Shown here: piece after piece, positions 1 through 10,077 of the stretch
How the letters are laid out: the number at the start of each line of letters is the position of its first letter
Position numbering within the stretch: position 1 is the stretch's first letter
NCBI GenBank assembly: GCA_000969725.1
Contig: JXSR01S009132.1
Strand: one strand, 5' to 3'
Length of the DNA: 26,454 bases
Source of the DNA: Ophiothrix spiculata
Taxonomy: Eukaryota; Echinodermata; Ophiuroidea; Amphilepidida; Ophiotrichidae
Program-made: the position numbers and the translations under genes
The notes under the pieces: generated by a model
The model's database searches: none
The model's input: the letters and a program-made list of their open reading frames with translations, nothing else
What the model was told of the DNA's origin: nothing

Positions 1-68
1 GAAAAAAAATTGACCATCTAAGGAGATTGACATTCCAATGTCAATTTGCTTAGAAACAAAAAGAGTTA

Positions 69-728
69 CAGTGGAAACTCAGTAACACGAAAACACGTAA
101 CCCGTAAAACCGCGTAACTCAAAAGGAACTTAAAACCCAGACTTTTCCCTATTGTTTTAACATGTATTTTTGATGTTTAACACAAAAGAAATAGTATGAA
201 ATCCGCTTAAGCCAAAAGCAAGTGACCATCCCTACTGTACATTTTACATTGCGTTCTCGAAAGATAACACAAAAACTCTGCACAAAAAGTACAATGGCCA
301 TTATCTTATGCATTCAAGTTTTAAAAGCATCAACTTTAAAAAACATCGCAAAAACACCCCTATATGAAAATCGGTGAGTCCGGTGGCTTGACCAATATGG
401 CCGATTTTGATTTTTCTTGGCACGGGCAGCTTGATTTAAATGTAGTAATTTTGAAGTAAGTGTGGCAAAATTTGATGTTTAAAGTTATCGATTAGTCTTT
501 TAATGCAAAATTTCATTGATTCATGTCTGTCCGTGAGATTTTTCTGACGTTGAGGTTTTTAAGTAAGCTTACAGATGCCATATGCTATAAGCCAGTGCAG
601 TATCAGTACCAGTATATACAATGCATTTGATTTTTATTGGCGGCGATCGGTTATGGGTTACTCGAAATTTGCTTAACACGAAAGCACACTCTTGGCCCCG
701 AGGATTTCGTATTAATGAGTTTCTACTG
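69..728. mobile_element. pogo/Tigger-like non-autonomous DNA transposon
   Basis: The ends are inverted: CAGTGGAAACTCA at 69 and the complement of TGAGTTTCTACTG ending at 728, each flanked by TA. CAGTnGAAnCTC ends with a TA target duplication are typical of the pogo/Tigger branch of Tc1/mariner. The interior has no open frame resembling a transposase. Similarity between the arms decays after about 25 bases, so this is an old non-autonomous copy. Family assignment rests on the terminal sequence only. Confidence 0.6.
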
Positions 729-779
729 TATATGTTTACACAAATTCCAATCTTAAATCATGTGTTCCCCAGATAGATA

Positions 780-810
780 AGTTAGTTGGCCAACATTGGA
801 CCAACTAACT
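780..810. repeat. short perfect hairpin
   Basis: AGTTAGTTGG at 780-789 is perfectly complementary to CCAACTAACT at 801-810, with an 11-base loop that itself begins and ends with CCAA/TTGG-like sequence. It sits just outside the pogo-like element. No gene context suggests a terminator or RNA, so it is recorded as a structural repeat only. Confidence 0.5.
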
Positions 811-1108
811 TTGCTATTTGGGTGTATTGAGGCTGCATCAGAAACAAGTTGATTTCTTATTTGGTCTCGCTTTACTAATTCATAGATCTATTGTATTATA
901 ATATTGTTTATATGGAATGTTGAATCATAAATGCAGCCTATTTACAGCCTACTTACTTACAGCATTTATATGTATATACTAAGCTATACTTCTATATATT
1001 GAATTTGATTCCATTATTATCAACGCTTATTATGCGATGACACTACAGTATGAATGTATTAATCCATTGTCTGTGATAGAGAAAGACATAGATTTGGATG
1101 TTAAACGC

Positions 1109-1697
1109 CGTATTCACAAAAGTTATTCCAGGAATTAATTTATTCCTTGATGAATCTTTCTTGAAATAGAGATAGTTTAGGCAAAGTAAAAAAATATTTA
1201 TGTTTCTCGTCCCCGCCCGCATCATTTTTTGGCGCCGCATGTATATTTTAATTATTTTTTATTTTTACAAAATATGAACAAAAAGCACAAAAAATCCTGA
1301 ATTTTTCAGAATTTTGAAATACCCTCGATGTCACATTGATAAAACTATGTATGCTTTTTTTTTGCAAGAAATGTCTTCTTCATGCACAGTATCGATCATT
1401 CTGCAAGAGTGAAGGTATTGTTCTGGCTTGCTTGAAATCTGAAATGAAGGCCATCTTGAAATATAAAAAATGATAGATAAAAACGCCCGCATCGTCAGTT
1501 TTTTCAAAAATCCGGACGAGAAACATTTATTTTTTACTTGCCCTTACAGTCCTGGACTAAGTTGGATTTTATGAAGCCTGGGATAACTAGCCATTAGAAT
1601 TACTTTATTCTTCATTTGTGAATAACAAATGACGTCACAAATGGAAGAAACAAATAAGTTATTCCTGGAATAAAGTTATTCCCCTTTTGTGAATACG
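1109..1697. mobile_element. outer foldback element (host of a nested insertion)
   Basis: CGTATTCACAAAAGTTATTCC near 1109 is matched in inverted form by GGAATAAAGTTATTCCCC... to GTGAATACG ending at 1697. A second inverted-repeat element lies inside (1180-1546). The right arm also carries a full CRE-like octamer TGACGTCA at 1630-1637. No coding capacity was seen. Probably a short non-autonomous DNA transposon broken by the inner insertion. Confidence 0.5.
1180..1546. mobile_element. inner MITE with TTTCTCGTCC arms
   Basis: The left arm runs GGCAAAGTAAAAAAATATTT then GTTTCTCGTCC. The right arm, read on the other strand, gives GGGCAAGTAAAAAATAAATG then TTTCTCGTCC and ends at about 1546. Both arms also share a CCCGCATC block further in. 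It lies wholly within the 1109-1697 element, so it is the younger insertion. No open frame of note. Confidence 0.55.
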
Positions 1698-1789
1698 AGC
1701 CAATGATGGTATATCCCAATCTGATGAGCGTCTTATAGGTGAAACTCAAGAGTGTTCTGTATATGTTGACTCAAAAATTTCGAAAAATT

Positions 1790-2108
1790 CAGGGTTAGTA
1801 CGGGTCCTTGAAAGTCCTTGAATTTTATTTTGCAATTTCCAGGCCTTGAAAGTCCTTGAAAATCTGACTTTATCAAAAAAAGTACTTGAAAAGTCCTGGA
1901 ATTTTTGAATGTCAGAAATGTTAAAAATTAATATGTCAAAAGAATTTACCAATACCATGCAATTATTTTTATCCAAAAATGAGCAAAAACAAATTTATTT
2001 TATTTGTTGACTCATATTCCGCCGGCCGTCGCTGATAAGGGGAAAAGTCCTTGAATTCTTCTTAGAAAAGTCCTTGAATTTTGTAAGTAATAAAGTGTAC
2101 TAACCCTG
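1790..2108. mobile_element. foldback with reiterated 'AAGTCCTTGAA'
   Basis: The ends are CAGGGTTAGTAC at 1790 and GTGTACTAACCCTG ending at 2108, an imperfect inverted repeat. The interior repeats the motif GTCCTTGAA six or so times, near both ends. The motif gives spurious short open frames on the minus strand that encode repeats of Lys-Val-Leu-Glu type, and these should not be annotated as genes. Confidence 0.55.
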
Positions 2109-2204
2109 GAAATCCTGACAGGCAGGTTGTATCAAATAGCATGGCAACATTGGCACAAGCTATGCAGTTAGATTGTAATTGTACCCATTACATCCCAAAT
2201 TAAT
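2109..2204. other. short spacer, nothing recognised
   Basis: Unique-looking AT-rich sequence between two inverted-repeat elements. No splice-bounded frame or structural signal was seen. Confidence 0.3.
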
Positions 2205-2374
2205 CCAGGGCTGATTTCACTAATGTTTAGCAAAGAACTCCTGTTATGATCACTAACTCCAAAAATGATCGCTAAATTGTTTAAAATACCCGCTATGTAG
2301 CGATCATATTTGGAGTTAGCTAACAAAACGGGGTTAGCGACCATTGCTAAATGTTAGTGAAATCAGCCCCTGGG
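2205..2374. mobile_element. ~170-bp palindromic MITE, copy A
   Basis: The element is almost one long foldback. CCAGGGCTGATTTCACTAA at the left is mirrored by TTAGTGAAATCAGCCCCTGG at the right. Inner arms carry AACTCCAAAAATGATCGCTAA and its inverse. Copy B at 4070-4242 has the same layout, which shows this is a mobile family and not a local palindrome. Confidence 0.7.
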
Positions 2375-3453
2375 ATGGTTTATATGTGGATGATCAAGGC
2401 CCAGCATTCCCATAGGTTGCCTGGGGGGACAGCTGTGGATGCCAATTGGTACTTGTGCTCATCATAAAAAACGGTGTAAAAGGGTCTGATTTTGAAACAC
2501 CAGTGGCGTCTACACTTTTCAAAAAAGGAGTAGTTTTCAGCATAATTTACGCCACTTTTCACATAGTGTTGCTTAGCTGAGTATCCTGCTGTCTATGTTT
2601 TGCATAAACATATTTAAAAACAAGAGGAAATAAGTATTGACTTCATATTAATGAACAGAAAACTTAGTACCTGATTTGTAAGAAAAAGGTTATTATAATC
2701 TTACACCATTGTGCCATTTAGGGTGAGATTTACATCATCTTACACCATTTTAGGGGTTCAATTTGCTGACAACATTACGCCATTCAGGGTTCAATTTTGA
2801 GGTGTTGTGACGAGCATGAGTACCACTTAAGTATGCAAGCGGTCCCCCAGTAGGTTGCTGCAGAGCCTGAACGGAGCCACAGTAGTTAGCAAGCTACCAC
2901 CTGCACAGCATGCCGATGCCGTATGGAATTACAATCCAGGGAGCATTAAGGCTCTATAAATCCCCTGTATTTATATTTATTATTATTCTCCTGTCTCCTA
3001 CTGTGAAGAGTAATCTATAGTCAACTATAGGCAAAATAAAAAGATATTGGACAATGTAAACAAAGATTCAGGGTAGGAGCTGCATTTACAATCAATAGGG
3101 CCCTGTACTCTAGTTTTTTGGTTACAATGTCCAGTAAATTACTGATTGGCCCATAATCTGCATCATGCATTACAATGTCACATGCAATGATGTAATTCTA
3201 AAAATGATCATTATACTTGATGTAAAGTTGACAATCAAAACCAGATTTCATGTGTTGTAATAAAAACTCACAAATCCATGTCTTTCTCTGTTGATTCCAA
3301 CAATATTGACAGTAAATTTTCCAATTGTTTGTATTCTCAAACTTATCACAAAGCGCAAAAAATGATATGTTAAACTAAATCCAATACTAGCCTGCTGCAT
3401 ATATGGCAAATTGCAGACATGCAATGTCCATGTGAAGTCAGGGTCAAAATGTT
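2375..3453. other. non-coding stretch, no gene seen
   Basis: About 1.1 kb of AT-rich sequence with only short, unsupported open frames. Around 2695-2810 there is a loose direct repetition of TTACACCATT and of GGGTTCAATTT. A slightly more GC-rich patch at about 2815-2945 has no intact frame with splice sites. Nothing here supports a gene. Confidence 0.35.
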
Positions 3454-3720
3454 GTCATGTCAGTTCAAGAAAGTCGTATCTGCAATAGCTGCCATTTGGC
3501 ATAAATTTGCTTTGCACACTTTCTAATGTCCAGTCTTCAGTCAATGGCTCTTCAAATGGTTCTTCGGGTGATGGTGTCACTTGAAAAAAATATTTCAAGA
3601 GCTGCTGCAATATGGCAGAGAAAATTTAAGGGATTTTTGCATTCTAAATGATAAATTGTTAAATAAAAATAACATATGGCAGCCATTACAGATATGACTA
3701 CTTTCTTGCACTCACATGAC
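3454..3720. mobile_element. 'GTCATGTGAG' foldback family, copy 1
   Basis: Terminal inverted repeats of about 45 bases: the left arm contains AAGAAAGTCGTATCTGCAAT and GCTGCCAT, and the right arm contains ATGGCAGCCATTACAGATAT and ends CACATGAC at 3720. The centre carries a second palindrome made of TGGCTCTTCAAATGG, GGTGTCACTTGAA and AGAGC. No transposase is encoded. Related copies lie at 7003, 7900 and 11551. Confidence 0.7.
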
Positions 3721-4069
3721 AAAATAATACCCCAAACAGCGTTAATAGAAATGCAGGTTGCAGGGCTATCAGGCGCTTGCATGCAACAGGGCCATATACC
3801 ATGTTCCCTGTGTGTCTGTTTACATTGCTGGAAGAATTGTAAACACAAATACATGATGTAGGGCCATCCAACATATAAAGTTATTGCATTTGTATGTGAA
3901 AGGGCCCTATGCCCTGCATATTGTTGCATATATTGCCTGTGGAAATGTTGCACTGGCTTTCACTCTAGGACTTCACAAATTTATTATATAAGCCTTAAAT
4001 ATCAACACCTTGTTCAAAGAGTATGTGATCACATTGGCCTCTCTGCACAAAAGAGGTTTAAGACTTAGA

Positions 4070-4242
4070 CCAGGGGCCGATTTCACTAACATTTAGCAAT
4101 GGTCGCTAACCCCGTTTTGATCGACAACTCCAAAAATGATTGCTAAATACCGAGTATTTTTAACAATTTAGCGATTACTTTTGGAGTTAGCCATCATAAT
4201 GGGGGTTAGAGATCATCGCTAAACGTTAGTGATATCAGCCCA
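4070..4242. mobile_element. ~170-bp palindromic MITE, copy B
   Basis: This matches copy A (2205-2374) in order and spacing: GGGCCGATTTCACTAAC at the left, GTTAGTGATATCAGCCC at the right, with the same inner AACTCCAAAAATGATTGCTAA block and its inverse. Base differences are scattered, so the two copies diverged after separate insertions and are not a recent duplication. Confidence 0.7.
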
Positions 4243-5133
4243 GCTTAATAGTTAGACTGGGTCTAAGTCAAAATTACTACTACCATAAAAAGACATTTTC
4301 TAGCATTTTTCAAACTGCAACAGCTTTTAATATTAAAGATTCAATTACAGAACAAATTCTTACAAAAACATAAAATATGCCAATATCGCATGGTTTAGGA
4401 AAGTATAAAGCAAAATTTGACTTAAACCAGGTCTAACTCTTAAACCTCGTTTGTACATATGGACTTCAGTGCTTGAATAAATGTGCTTCTTGTCCCATTT
4501 TGTAATAGAAGAAAATTGCCATCTTAGTTTACTTGCTGTCATCTGAAGCTTCTGTTTTCCATTGGATCTACCTGGCCTTCATTTTTCATGATGTAGTCAT
4601 CATATAATTGTGCTTGTGCCTATGTACTTAGTTATATAATGTTCAAAAATACCTGCTACATGGAATTGCAACTTATAAAATTGATAAAACCAAAGTATCA
4701 ATTTTTGATATTATGGATAATTATTATTGTCATATTTTTCTTGTTTTCTTGGGAAATTTTGCAGGGGTACCTAAAGAAGTTGTTTTATGAGAATCAAATG
4801 AATGACAAAATATGATTCAGACTTTTTCTGAAGTTTCTTTTTCTTTTTCTTTAAGTTGCAATATAATCATTAATGGCTTGGCTAGGATTTTGAAGTAGCC
4901 TGTCATTTTGAACAATTGTGCCCGTCCAAAATAATCATAATCACTCAAATGGTCTTGAAAACTGCAAAATGGTCAAACATTTACAGGTGGACATGTGACC
5001 AGCTAAGTCAGTGAATATAGGTTTGAAATGAAAAAAAAAGACTCAGACTTTTATGGTTTAAATACCAGGCATTCAAGCTATGTATAAAAGCAAATCTTGT
5101 TAAAATATGACAAGTTACATTATGGAAGAACAC
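4243..5133. other. non-coding stretch, no gene seen
   Basis: AT-rich sequence with homopolymer runs (for example CTTTTTCTTTTTCTTT near 4840). No splice-bounded frame, inverted-repeat element or RNA gene was identified. Confidence 0.35.
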
Positions 5134-5509
5134 AATCTTGCAGGCCATGAATACCATAAATGTTTTAATTCTTTATAAGGCCAAAAAAAAAAACCTCTGT
5201 CTCAGCTTCCTTAGGCCCAAAACCCTAAGCGCTACGTGGGGTTTTTTTAAGTCAAAAAGGCTATGCGCTACGCGGAAATCTTTTTTACTTATGTGTTTAG
5301 GTCATTGTTTTTTTTCTGACTGCTTCGCGGTCGAATTTTTCCCCTTTTTTTATCTCTTGATGTAAGAAAAAAATAAAAATTTAAAAAAATCTCCTGAAAA
5401 CCTAAAAAAAAAAAGAAATGCGGTAAAATTCGAAGCTGAGACAGAGTTCTTTTTTTCTTTGGCCTTACAAAAAATTAAAACATTTATGGTATTCATGGCC
5501 TACAAGATT
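5134..5509. mobile_element. 376-bp foldback element
   Basis: The left arm begins AATCTTGCAGGCCATGAA at 5134 and the right arm ends TTCATGGCC..TACAAGATT at 5509. The arms match over about 60 bases, including AAATGTTTTAATT, AAGGCCAAAAA and CTGTCTCAGCTTC. The interior is polypyrimidine-rich with short GC motifs (GCGCTACG, GCTTCGCGG). The open frame across it is an artefact of low complexity. Confidence 0.65.
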
Positions 5510-5872
5510 CTTTGGCCTAATTCATATTAATGTTTCAGCTGGTGAGCAAGTATTTTTGAACACATTTAGCCTAAACTACCAAAGTTTCATGTATATTTTC
5601 CTCACTGACATTACACAATGTATAATAATAAAGCTAATGTTTTGCCAATGATTGATATAGTTTGATATGCAAAGATATGATATCGAATCATTTGACATGA
5701 TATGTATGATAGCCACAACTACTTGCTTGAAATATGTCGCTTTTTTTCCCCCAAAAAAGTAAGTCACTTTTGCTTCATTTAAGCACTAATTAACTGCTCA
5801 CTGTAATATAGATATGCTCCACTTTACTGAATATTTGCAGCTGATTAAAAGGGCCAATAGTTTGTGTATATA
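5510..5872. other. spacer, no gene seen
   Basis: AT-rich sequence without recognised features. It ends in TATATA, the target sequence of the mariner-like element that starts at 5873. Confidence 0.3.
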
Positions 5873-6936
5873 CAGGGTGTCCAAAAATTAACTACCCATT
5901 TTTAAATGCTTATAGCTTTAAAACCAGGATTCGCATGGCAACTATAGACATATGTATTGATAGAGGAAACTTGTAGAATTCTTTTGGTACCAAACATTAT
6001 GCAATCAGTAAACTTCTAAGATAGCAAGAAGGTCTAAAAGTTCAAAGTGGTTGAGCCAATATACCATACAGTGTTGATACTCTTCTGCCACTTCACTTTG
6101 GTGCCATGACGCCTCATACAGCTAAACGGTTTAGAAAGGCTTTATTAATTAAATTTTTCATGAACAATCATATTGCTCAAGACAAAGAAACCCTGGCCCT
6201 TTCATTTCGATAATTTAAGTCAGCTCAATTACTTTTTTGAGTTATCTGAAGGACAGTACATCCCAACACCCTGGACTATTCCTGACCTGAAACAGAACAA
6301 CACCAGTGAAAACAGGAAGATCAAGAAGAACGCATGCACAAACGTCCAGAGCTTTGTCGTTAGAGTAAAAGAATTTTTTGAAATCTGCAAGGAGACCATC
6401 TAGAACATATTCTGAAATACTAGGCAGCTTAATCTGGATAAGAAGGAGGTAATTTGATATGTCCCTGTGAGTGTAACTTTGAATGTGTAATAAGGGGTAA
6501 TGGTGCTGTGTACCATTTAAAGATGAGCATAATACCAGAGTTACGCTTTGACAAATTAAAAACATTTTAATGAGCATTATGTAATTATTAAGACAAAACC
6601 ACAATCAAAAATCTTTGTATTAACATTGTAAAAGCTGTTTCGCCGAATTGGTCATTAAAATGATCATGAATGATTCTCCTGTCTTCAAAGATTGATCCCT
6701 CCTCCTCTACATGTGACTCACACATTTGTTTTTCTTCTCAGTATGAAAGTAGGCTTTTTACGTTTGACGTAATTTACGTTGAAAATGATTTTCAAAAATG
6801 GCAATTATATCATGTTTGGTACCAAATTAATTGTACAAGTTTCCTCTATCAATACATATGTCTATAGTTGCCATGCGAATCCTGGTTTTAAAGTTATAAG
6901 CATTTAAAAATGGGTAGTTAATTTTTGGACACCCTG
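5873..6936. mobile_element. mariner-like DNA transposon with 126-bp TIRs
   Basis: CAGGGTGTCC at 5873 and GGACACCCTG ending at 6936 are flanked by TATATA on both sides, fitting a TA target duplication. The terminal inverted repeats run about 126 bases (5873-5998 and 6810-6936) and are nearly identical, with a few mismatches near their inner ends. CAGGGTGTCC-type ends with TA targets are known for Tc1/mariner relatives in invertebrates. At 1,064 bp the element is shorter than an autonomous one, and its coding interior is decayed. Confidence 0.75.
6108..6462 (+). pseudogene. decayed mariner-type transposase remnant
   Basis: Inside the mariner-like element an ATG at 6108 opens a frame of about 35 codons that stops near 6213. 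After that, in different frames, short stretches resemble the second helix-turn-helix linker of mariner-type transposases: a Gly-Arg-Ser-Arg-Arg-Thr block near 6311-6345 and a Ser-Ala-Arg-Arg-Pro-Ser-Arg block near 6385-6405. Stops and frame changes separate them, and no catalytic domain is visible. The similarity is by eye and weak. The orientation is inferred to be plus. Confidence 0.35.
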
Positions 6937-7002
6937 TATATAGATCACAATAAATGATAAGGCAGCAAATGCATTCTTAATACAAATAGCTGCCTACACT
7001 TT

Positions 7003-7278
7003 GTCATGTGAGTGTAAGAAAGTTGTATCTGCAATAGCTGCCATTTGTCATAAGTTTGTATAACCTACTATACAGTGTCCTGTCTTTGGGTCAGTGGCTC
7101 TTGAAATTGTTCTTCAGGTGACACCTTCAGGTGACGGTGTCACTTGAAGAACCACTTTCAGAGCTACTGACCTATGGGAGAGAATTTAGAGCAAATTTTT
7201 GCATTCTAGTGATAGTGTATTAAATAAATATAACATATGGCAGCCATTGCAGATACAACTTTCTTGCACTTACATGAC
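7003..7278. mobile_element. 'GTCATGTGAG' foldback family, copy 2
   Basis: The cleanest copy of the family. The left arm is GTCATGTGAGTGTAAGAAAG followed by TTGTATCTGCAAT and GCTGCCAT. The right arm is the inverse, ending TTGCACTTACATGAC at 7278. The central palindrome includes GTGGCTCTTGAAA, a tandem TTCAGGTGAC pair, and GTCACTTGAAGAACCA. The whole unit can fold back on itself. Confidence 0.75.
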
Positions 7279-7899
7279 AACTGTACATCGCAGGTCCCCT
7301 GAATACGATGTGAAATATCATGTTTGTAAAGTGGCGTGCATGATTATATAAAGTTTGATATTCCTGATATTGGGTAGTGGGCAGTGATGATGAGGACAGG
7401 AACGGACATATCTCACATGTTTTAGCCCATGGTCTGTTGCACTATACCCTGTTGGTTATAAAAGTGTCCCCAAGTATTTGTAAGTAACTCATGACAGATT
7501 TTCCTGACTTTAGGAAATGTCTCCTAAACTGGCATCTTTCAGTAGGGGTAAAATTTCACCTGAAGTTACGCAAATCCAAATTTGGACTCTTCTCTGAGTT
7601 TCTTTAGTTTTTGAGAATCCCTAGAACTGGCATCTTTCAGTTGGGTGTAAAATTTCACCTTAAGTTACACAGACTTTCATTCTTTTGTGCATAGGTCTTT
7701 GCGCAAGTGGACTCACTGACTTGCGCCCAAATTCTGGCCCTTTTTAGAGTATTTGTGTAATTGTGTTCCAGAATTTTCTTCCAGGTAATGGATTGTAAGG
7801 TGACAGTTTGGTCAATAGAAACACACAACTTTGTCTTCGAACCATGCTTCCTGATTGCCGCCAACAGTAAAAAAAATCCTACAAATGCTTGCATCTGCA
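7279..7899. other. spacer, no gene seen
   Basis: Contains an imperfect direct duplication: ACTGGCATCTTTCAGT followed by GGGGTAAAATTTCACCTGAAGTTAC at about 7530, repeated as ACTGGCATCTTTCAGT and TGTAAAATTTCACCTTAAGTTAC at about 7626, a period of about 96 bases. No coding evidence. Confidence 0.35.
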
Positions 7900-8498
7900 T
7901 CATGTGAGTGCAAGAAAGTTGTATCTGCAATGGCTGCCATATGTTATATGTATTCAATACGAGTCACTACAATTCAAAAATTCATCAAAATGTTTTCTCC
8001 CATATGTCAGTGGCTCTTGAAATGAGGGTATCACCTGAAGAAGCATTTTAAGAGCCACTGACCCAAGACTGGACTCTAAATAATGTACATATCAAAGTTA
8101 TATAAAATAGAAACTATTGCAGATATGTGACCTGCTCCCATGAAACCCGGACAAAGTCAGGAAAATAATTTTTCTGATTTGCCCATATGAAAAAGCTGAA
8201 ATTATAAGATAGATAAAATTGAATTTATTCTAGTCAACCAGACATACCTTTGAGCACAAACCAACATTGCGACTGCAACCTATAATCTTCAACTGAAATT
8301 ACAAGCTTTAAAATGATGTATCACTTGTCAACATTGCTCATCCTTTTGCCCATGAAAAATCAATATATCTCTTGAAAATCTCTTTGTTTTCTATTGATTT
8401 GTGGCATGTTCAATTGGCTGTAAGTCCATAAGTGCTCTGGGGACTTTGTCTGGGTTTTGTGGGAGCAGGTCACATATGATGTTTTTTCACTCACATGA
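7900..8498. mobile_element. 'GTCATGTGAG' foldback family, copy 3 (interrupted)
   Basis: The left arm (CATGTGAGTGCAAGAAAG and TTGTATCTGCAAT) starts at 7900. The element then follows the family pattern through GTGGCTCTTGAAATG and AAGAGCCACTGACC. Its right arm is split: ATTGCAGATAT at 8116-8126 stops, and the remainder, TTCACTCACATGATG, resumes after 8477. The 347 bp between are a different element (8127-8473). Confidence 0.7.
8127..8473. mobile_element. GTGACC-ended MITE nested in copy 3
   Basis: Left end GTGACCTGCTCCCATGAAAC and right end GTTTTGTGGGAGCAGGTCAC are inverse over about 32 bases, continuing into GGACAAAGTC/GACTTTGTC. The element is flanked by ATAT on each side (8123-8126 and 8474-8477), a clean 4-base target duplication. 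It shares the interior motif AAGCTTTAAAATGA with the element at 15698, so the two look like one broad family. Confidence 0.75.
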
Positions 8499-9325
8499 TG
8501 ATATGATTCTTGATTCAGTTGCATTGTATAAATAATACCTGATATGGCTATCCATTGATTTATAAATGCACTTGCTTGTTATGAAGCTAGGCCAAGATTA
8601 TTATTATTTTTTAATTTCATGACATATGACTGTTCAGTGAACTACTGTAATTATATTAGGCATTATGGTTCGAATGTACAAAAGCAATGGCCCTGGACTA
8701 AAACTAGACTCGATTAAAAGTGAAATTTGATTCTTGGGAAATTAATGGTTTATGAAAAACTGTAATAATTTCTGCCCTGCAACAAACACTCATGCTGAAA
8801 TTTAGACTGTGATATGGATACGAATCTGTTATTAAAGATTGAAATGATTCTACAAATGAATACAATTTGACTTAATCCAGGACTAGCTTAAGTCTAGGTC
8901 TAATAACTCTCTTGTGCATACTGACCTTTATTTCTTTGTATATTTAGGTGCAAGTTGTTATATAAGATGTAGATTTTATATATTTTGTATGTATTCATGC
9001 CAGTGGATGAATGTATGTAAGCTGAGACAGAAATGACTTTGTCTTTTGGTTATTTTTGTTTCTGCTTGAAGTTCATCATGGCTCTCCCAAAGGTTGTAGG
9101 GTTAGTCTTAAAGCATATTTTTAGTTTCGGCCAGAAGTTATCATAGACATAGATATGGTATTATTTATCTATTCATGATTATGTAAGGGATGAAGATAAA
9201 AAGGGGGAAATTCAAATCAAAATTTAGATATAGGGAGGATTGTAGGCCAATTTTATGTATGTCTTGCTAGATAAACTCATGTTCTTAAGATATGTAATTC
9301 TCAGTTTCTTCTTTGTGTAATACAG
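8499..9325. other. presumed intron of the gene ending at 9409
   Basis: AT-rich sequence with no splice-bounded frame that I could support. It ends in TTTCTTCTTTGTGTAATACAG (9305-9325), a good pyrimidine-rich acceptor. If the 9326 exon is real, this is at least part of its upstream intron. Confidence 0.35.
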
Positions 9326-9409
9326 TGCCAAAATGAAGAGAACAAAACTGATGGTGAAAACCAGCCAGAATTCTCCGACTCAAATCAAACTGTATCTACG
9401 ACCACTTGA
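9326..9409 (+). CDS. probable terminal coding exon, unknown protein (partial)
   Basis: A pyrimidine-rich acceptor ending in CAG at 9325 is followed by an open frame of 27 codons to TGA at 9407-9409. The encoded tail is hydrophilic, rich in Asn, Glu, Gln, Ser and Thr, and ends in Thr-Thr-Thr, typical of a disordered C-terminus. The downstream 700 bases look like a 3' UTR, with a polyadenylation signal at 10124. The phase is compatible with a codon starting at the first base of the exon. No upstream exon in the window could be tied to it, and the protein family is unknown. It could be a chance open stretch. Confidence 0.4.
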   Translation, partial: CQNEENKTDGENQPEFSDSNQTVSTTT

Positions 9410-9809
9410 GTGTCATACTACATGTTCATGTATCATGCCATTCGATTCATTATGATTTCCTACGTATATGTCGATATCTGGATGTGTCGTGCCATGTCAT
9501 TTGTTACCGTTTCCTGGGATCGCTAGCTGTCTTATGTGTGTGCAAGGTCTAGTGTCTGTGTCGCTTTGTTTACCATATTCACTGACTTTTTCATCATGTG
9601 CAATTTTGATGGTGACGGGCTACCTTTAGTGTGGTGACGGGCTGCATCATATTTATTTTGATTACTGTGCTGTAGTGAATGTTCAGTAGATCATAACAAG
9701 ATTTTCATTTAGTTACGCTTTACTATATTTCATTTTAGTTCATGTGTATCGTCTAAAAAATGTATATAGTCCATCTTAATGTAAAGTTATCTCTCTGAGA
9801 AGATGGTCA

Positions 9810-9925
9810 GGGGAGCTGTTTCATTAAGATTTGAATCAAGCGTATGTTTGATTTCAAATGTAAATTACAACTTATTTTACGCTTGATAAATGTACACTTG
9901 ATTCAATTCTTTAAGAAACGGGCCC
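9810..9925. mobile_element. 116-bp foldback MITE
   Basis: GGGGAGCTGTTTCATTAAGA at the left and the inverse of TTCTTTAAGAAACGGGCCC at the right pair with a few mismatches. The inner arms share TTGAATCAAG and its inverse and a CAAGCGTA/TACGCTTG pair. No coding capacity. It lies inside the candidate 3' UTR. Confidence 0.5.
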
Positions 9926-10077
9926 ATGCTAATCATGTGCATTGGTGGATGTGTAGACGACCTGTTTTATATGACCATGACATTTTGAATGCATTTTGAT
10001 CAGTAATGTTTTATCAAATCATCAAATTGTATTCTTGCTCATGGGCTACGGAATGGACTCCATGTAGCTGATGTCAT

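Noticed and set aside
1746..1976. Minus-strand open frame with repeated Phe/Lys-rich words
   Set aside because: Produced by the reiterated GTCCTTGAA motif of a non-coding element.
3552..3953. 133-codon minus-strand open frame
   Set aside because: It runs across the arm of a foldback element and into unrelated sequence with no motif, so it is read-through of repeat DNA.
6242..6604. 120-codon minus-strand open frame inside the mariner-like element
   Set aside because: No transposase-like motif on this strand. The weak transposase similarity is on the plus strand in broken frames.
9052..9090. Possible micro-exon TTCATCATGGCTCTCCCAAAG with AAG|GTTGTA donor
   Set aside because: The acceptor is poor, and a 21-base exon cannot be supported without transcript evidence.
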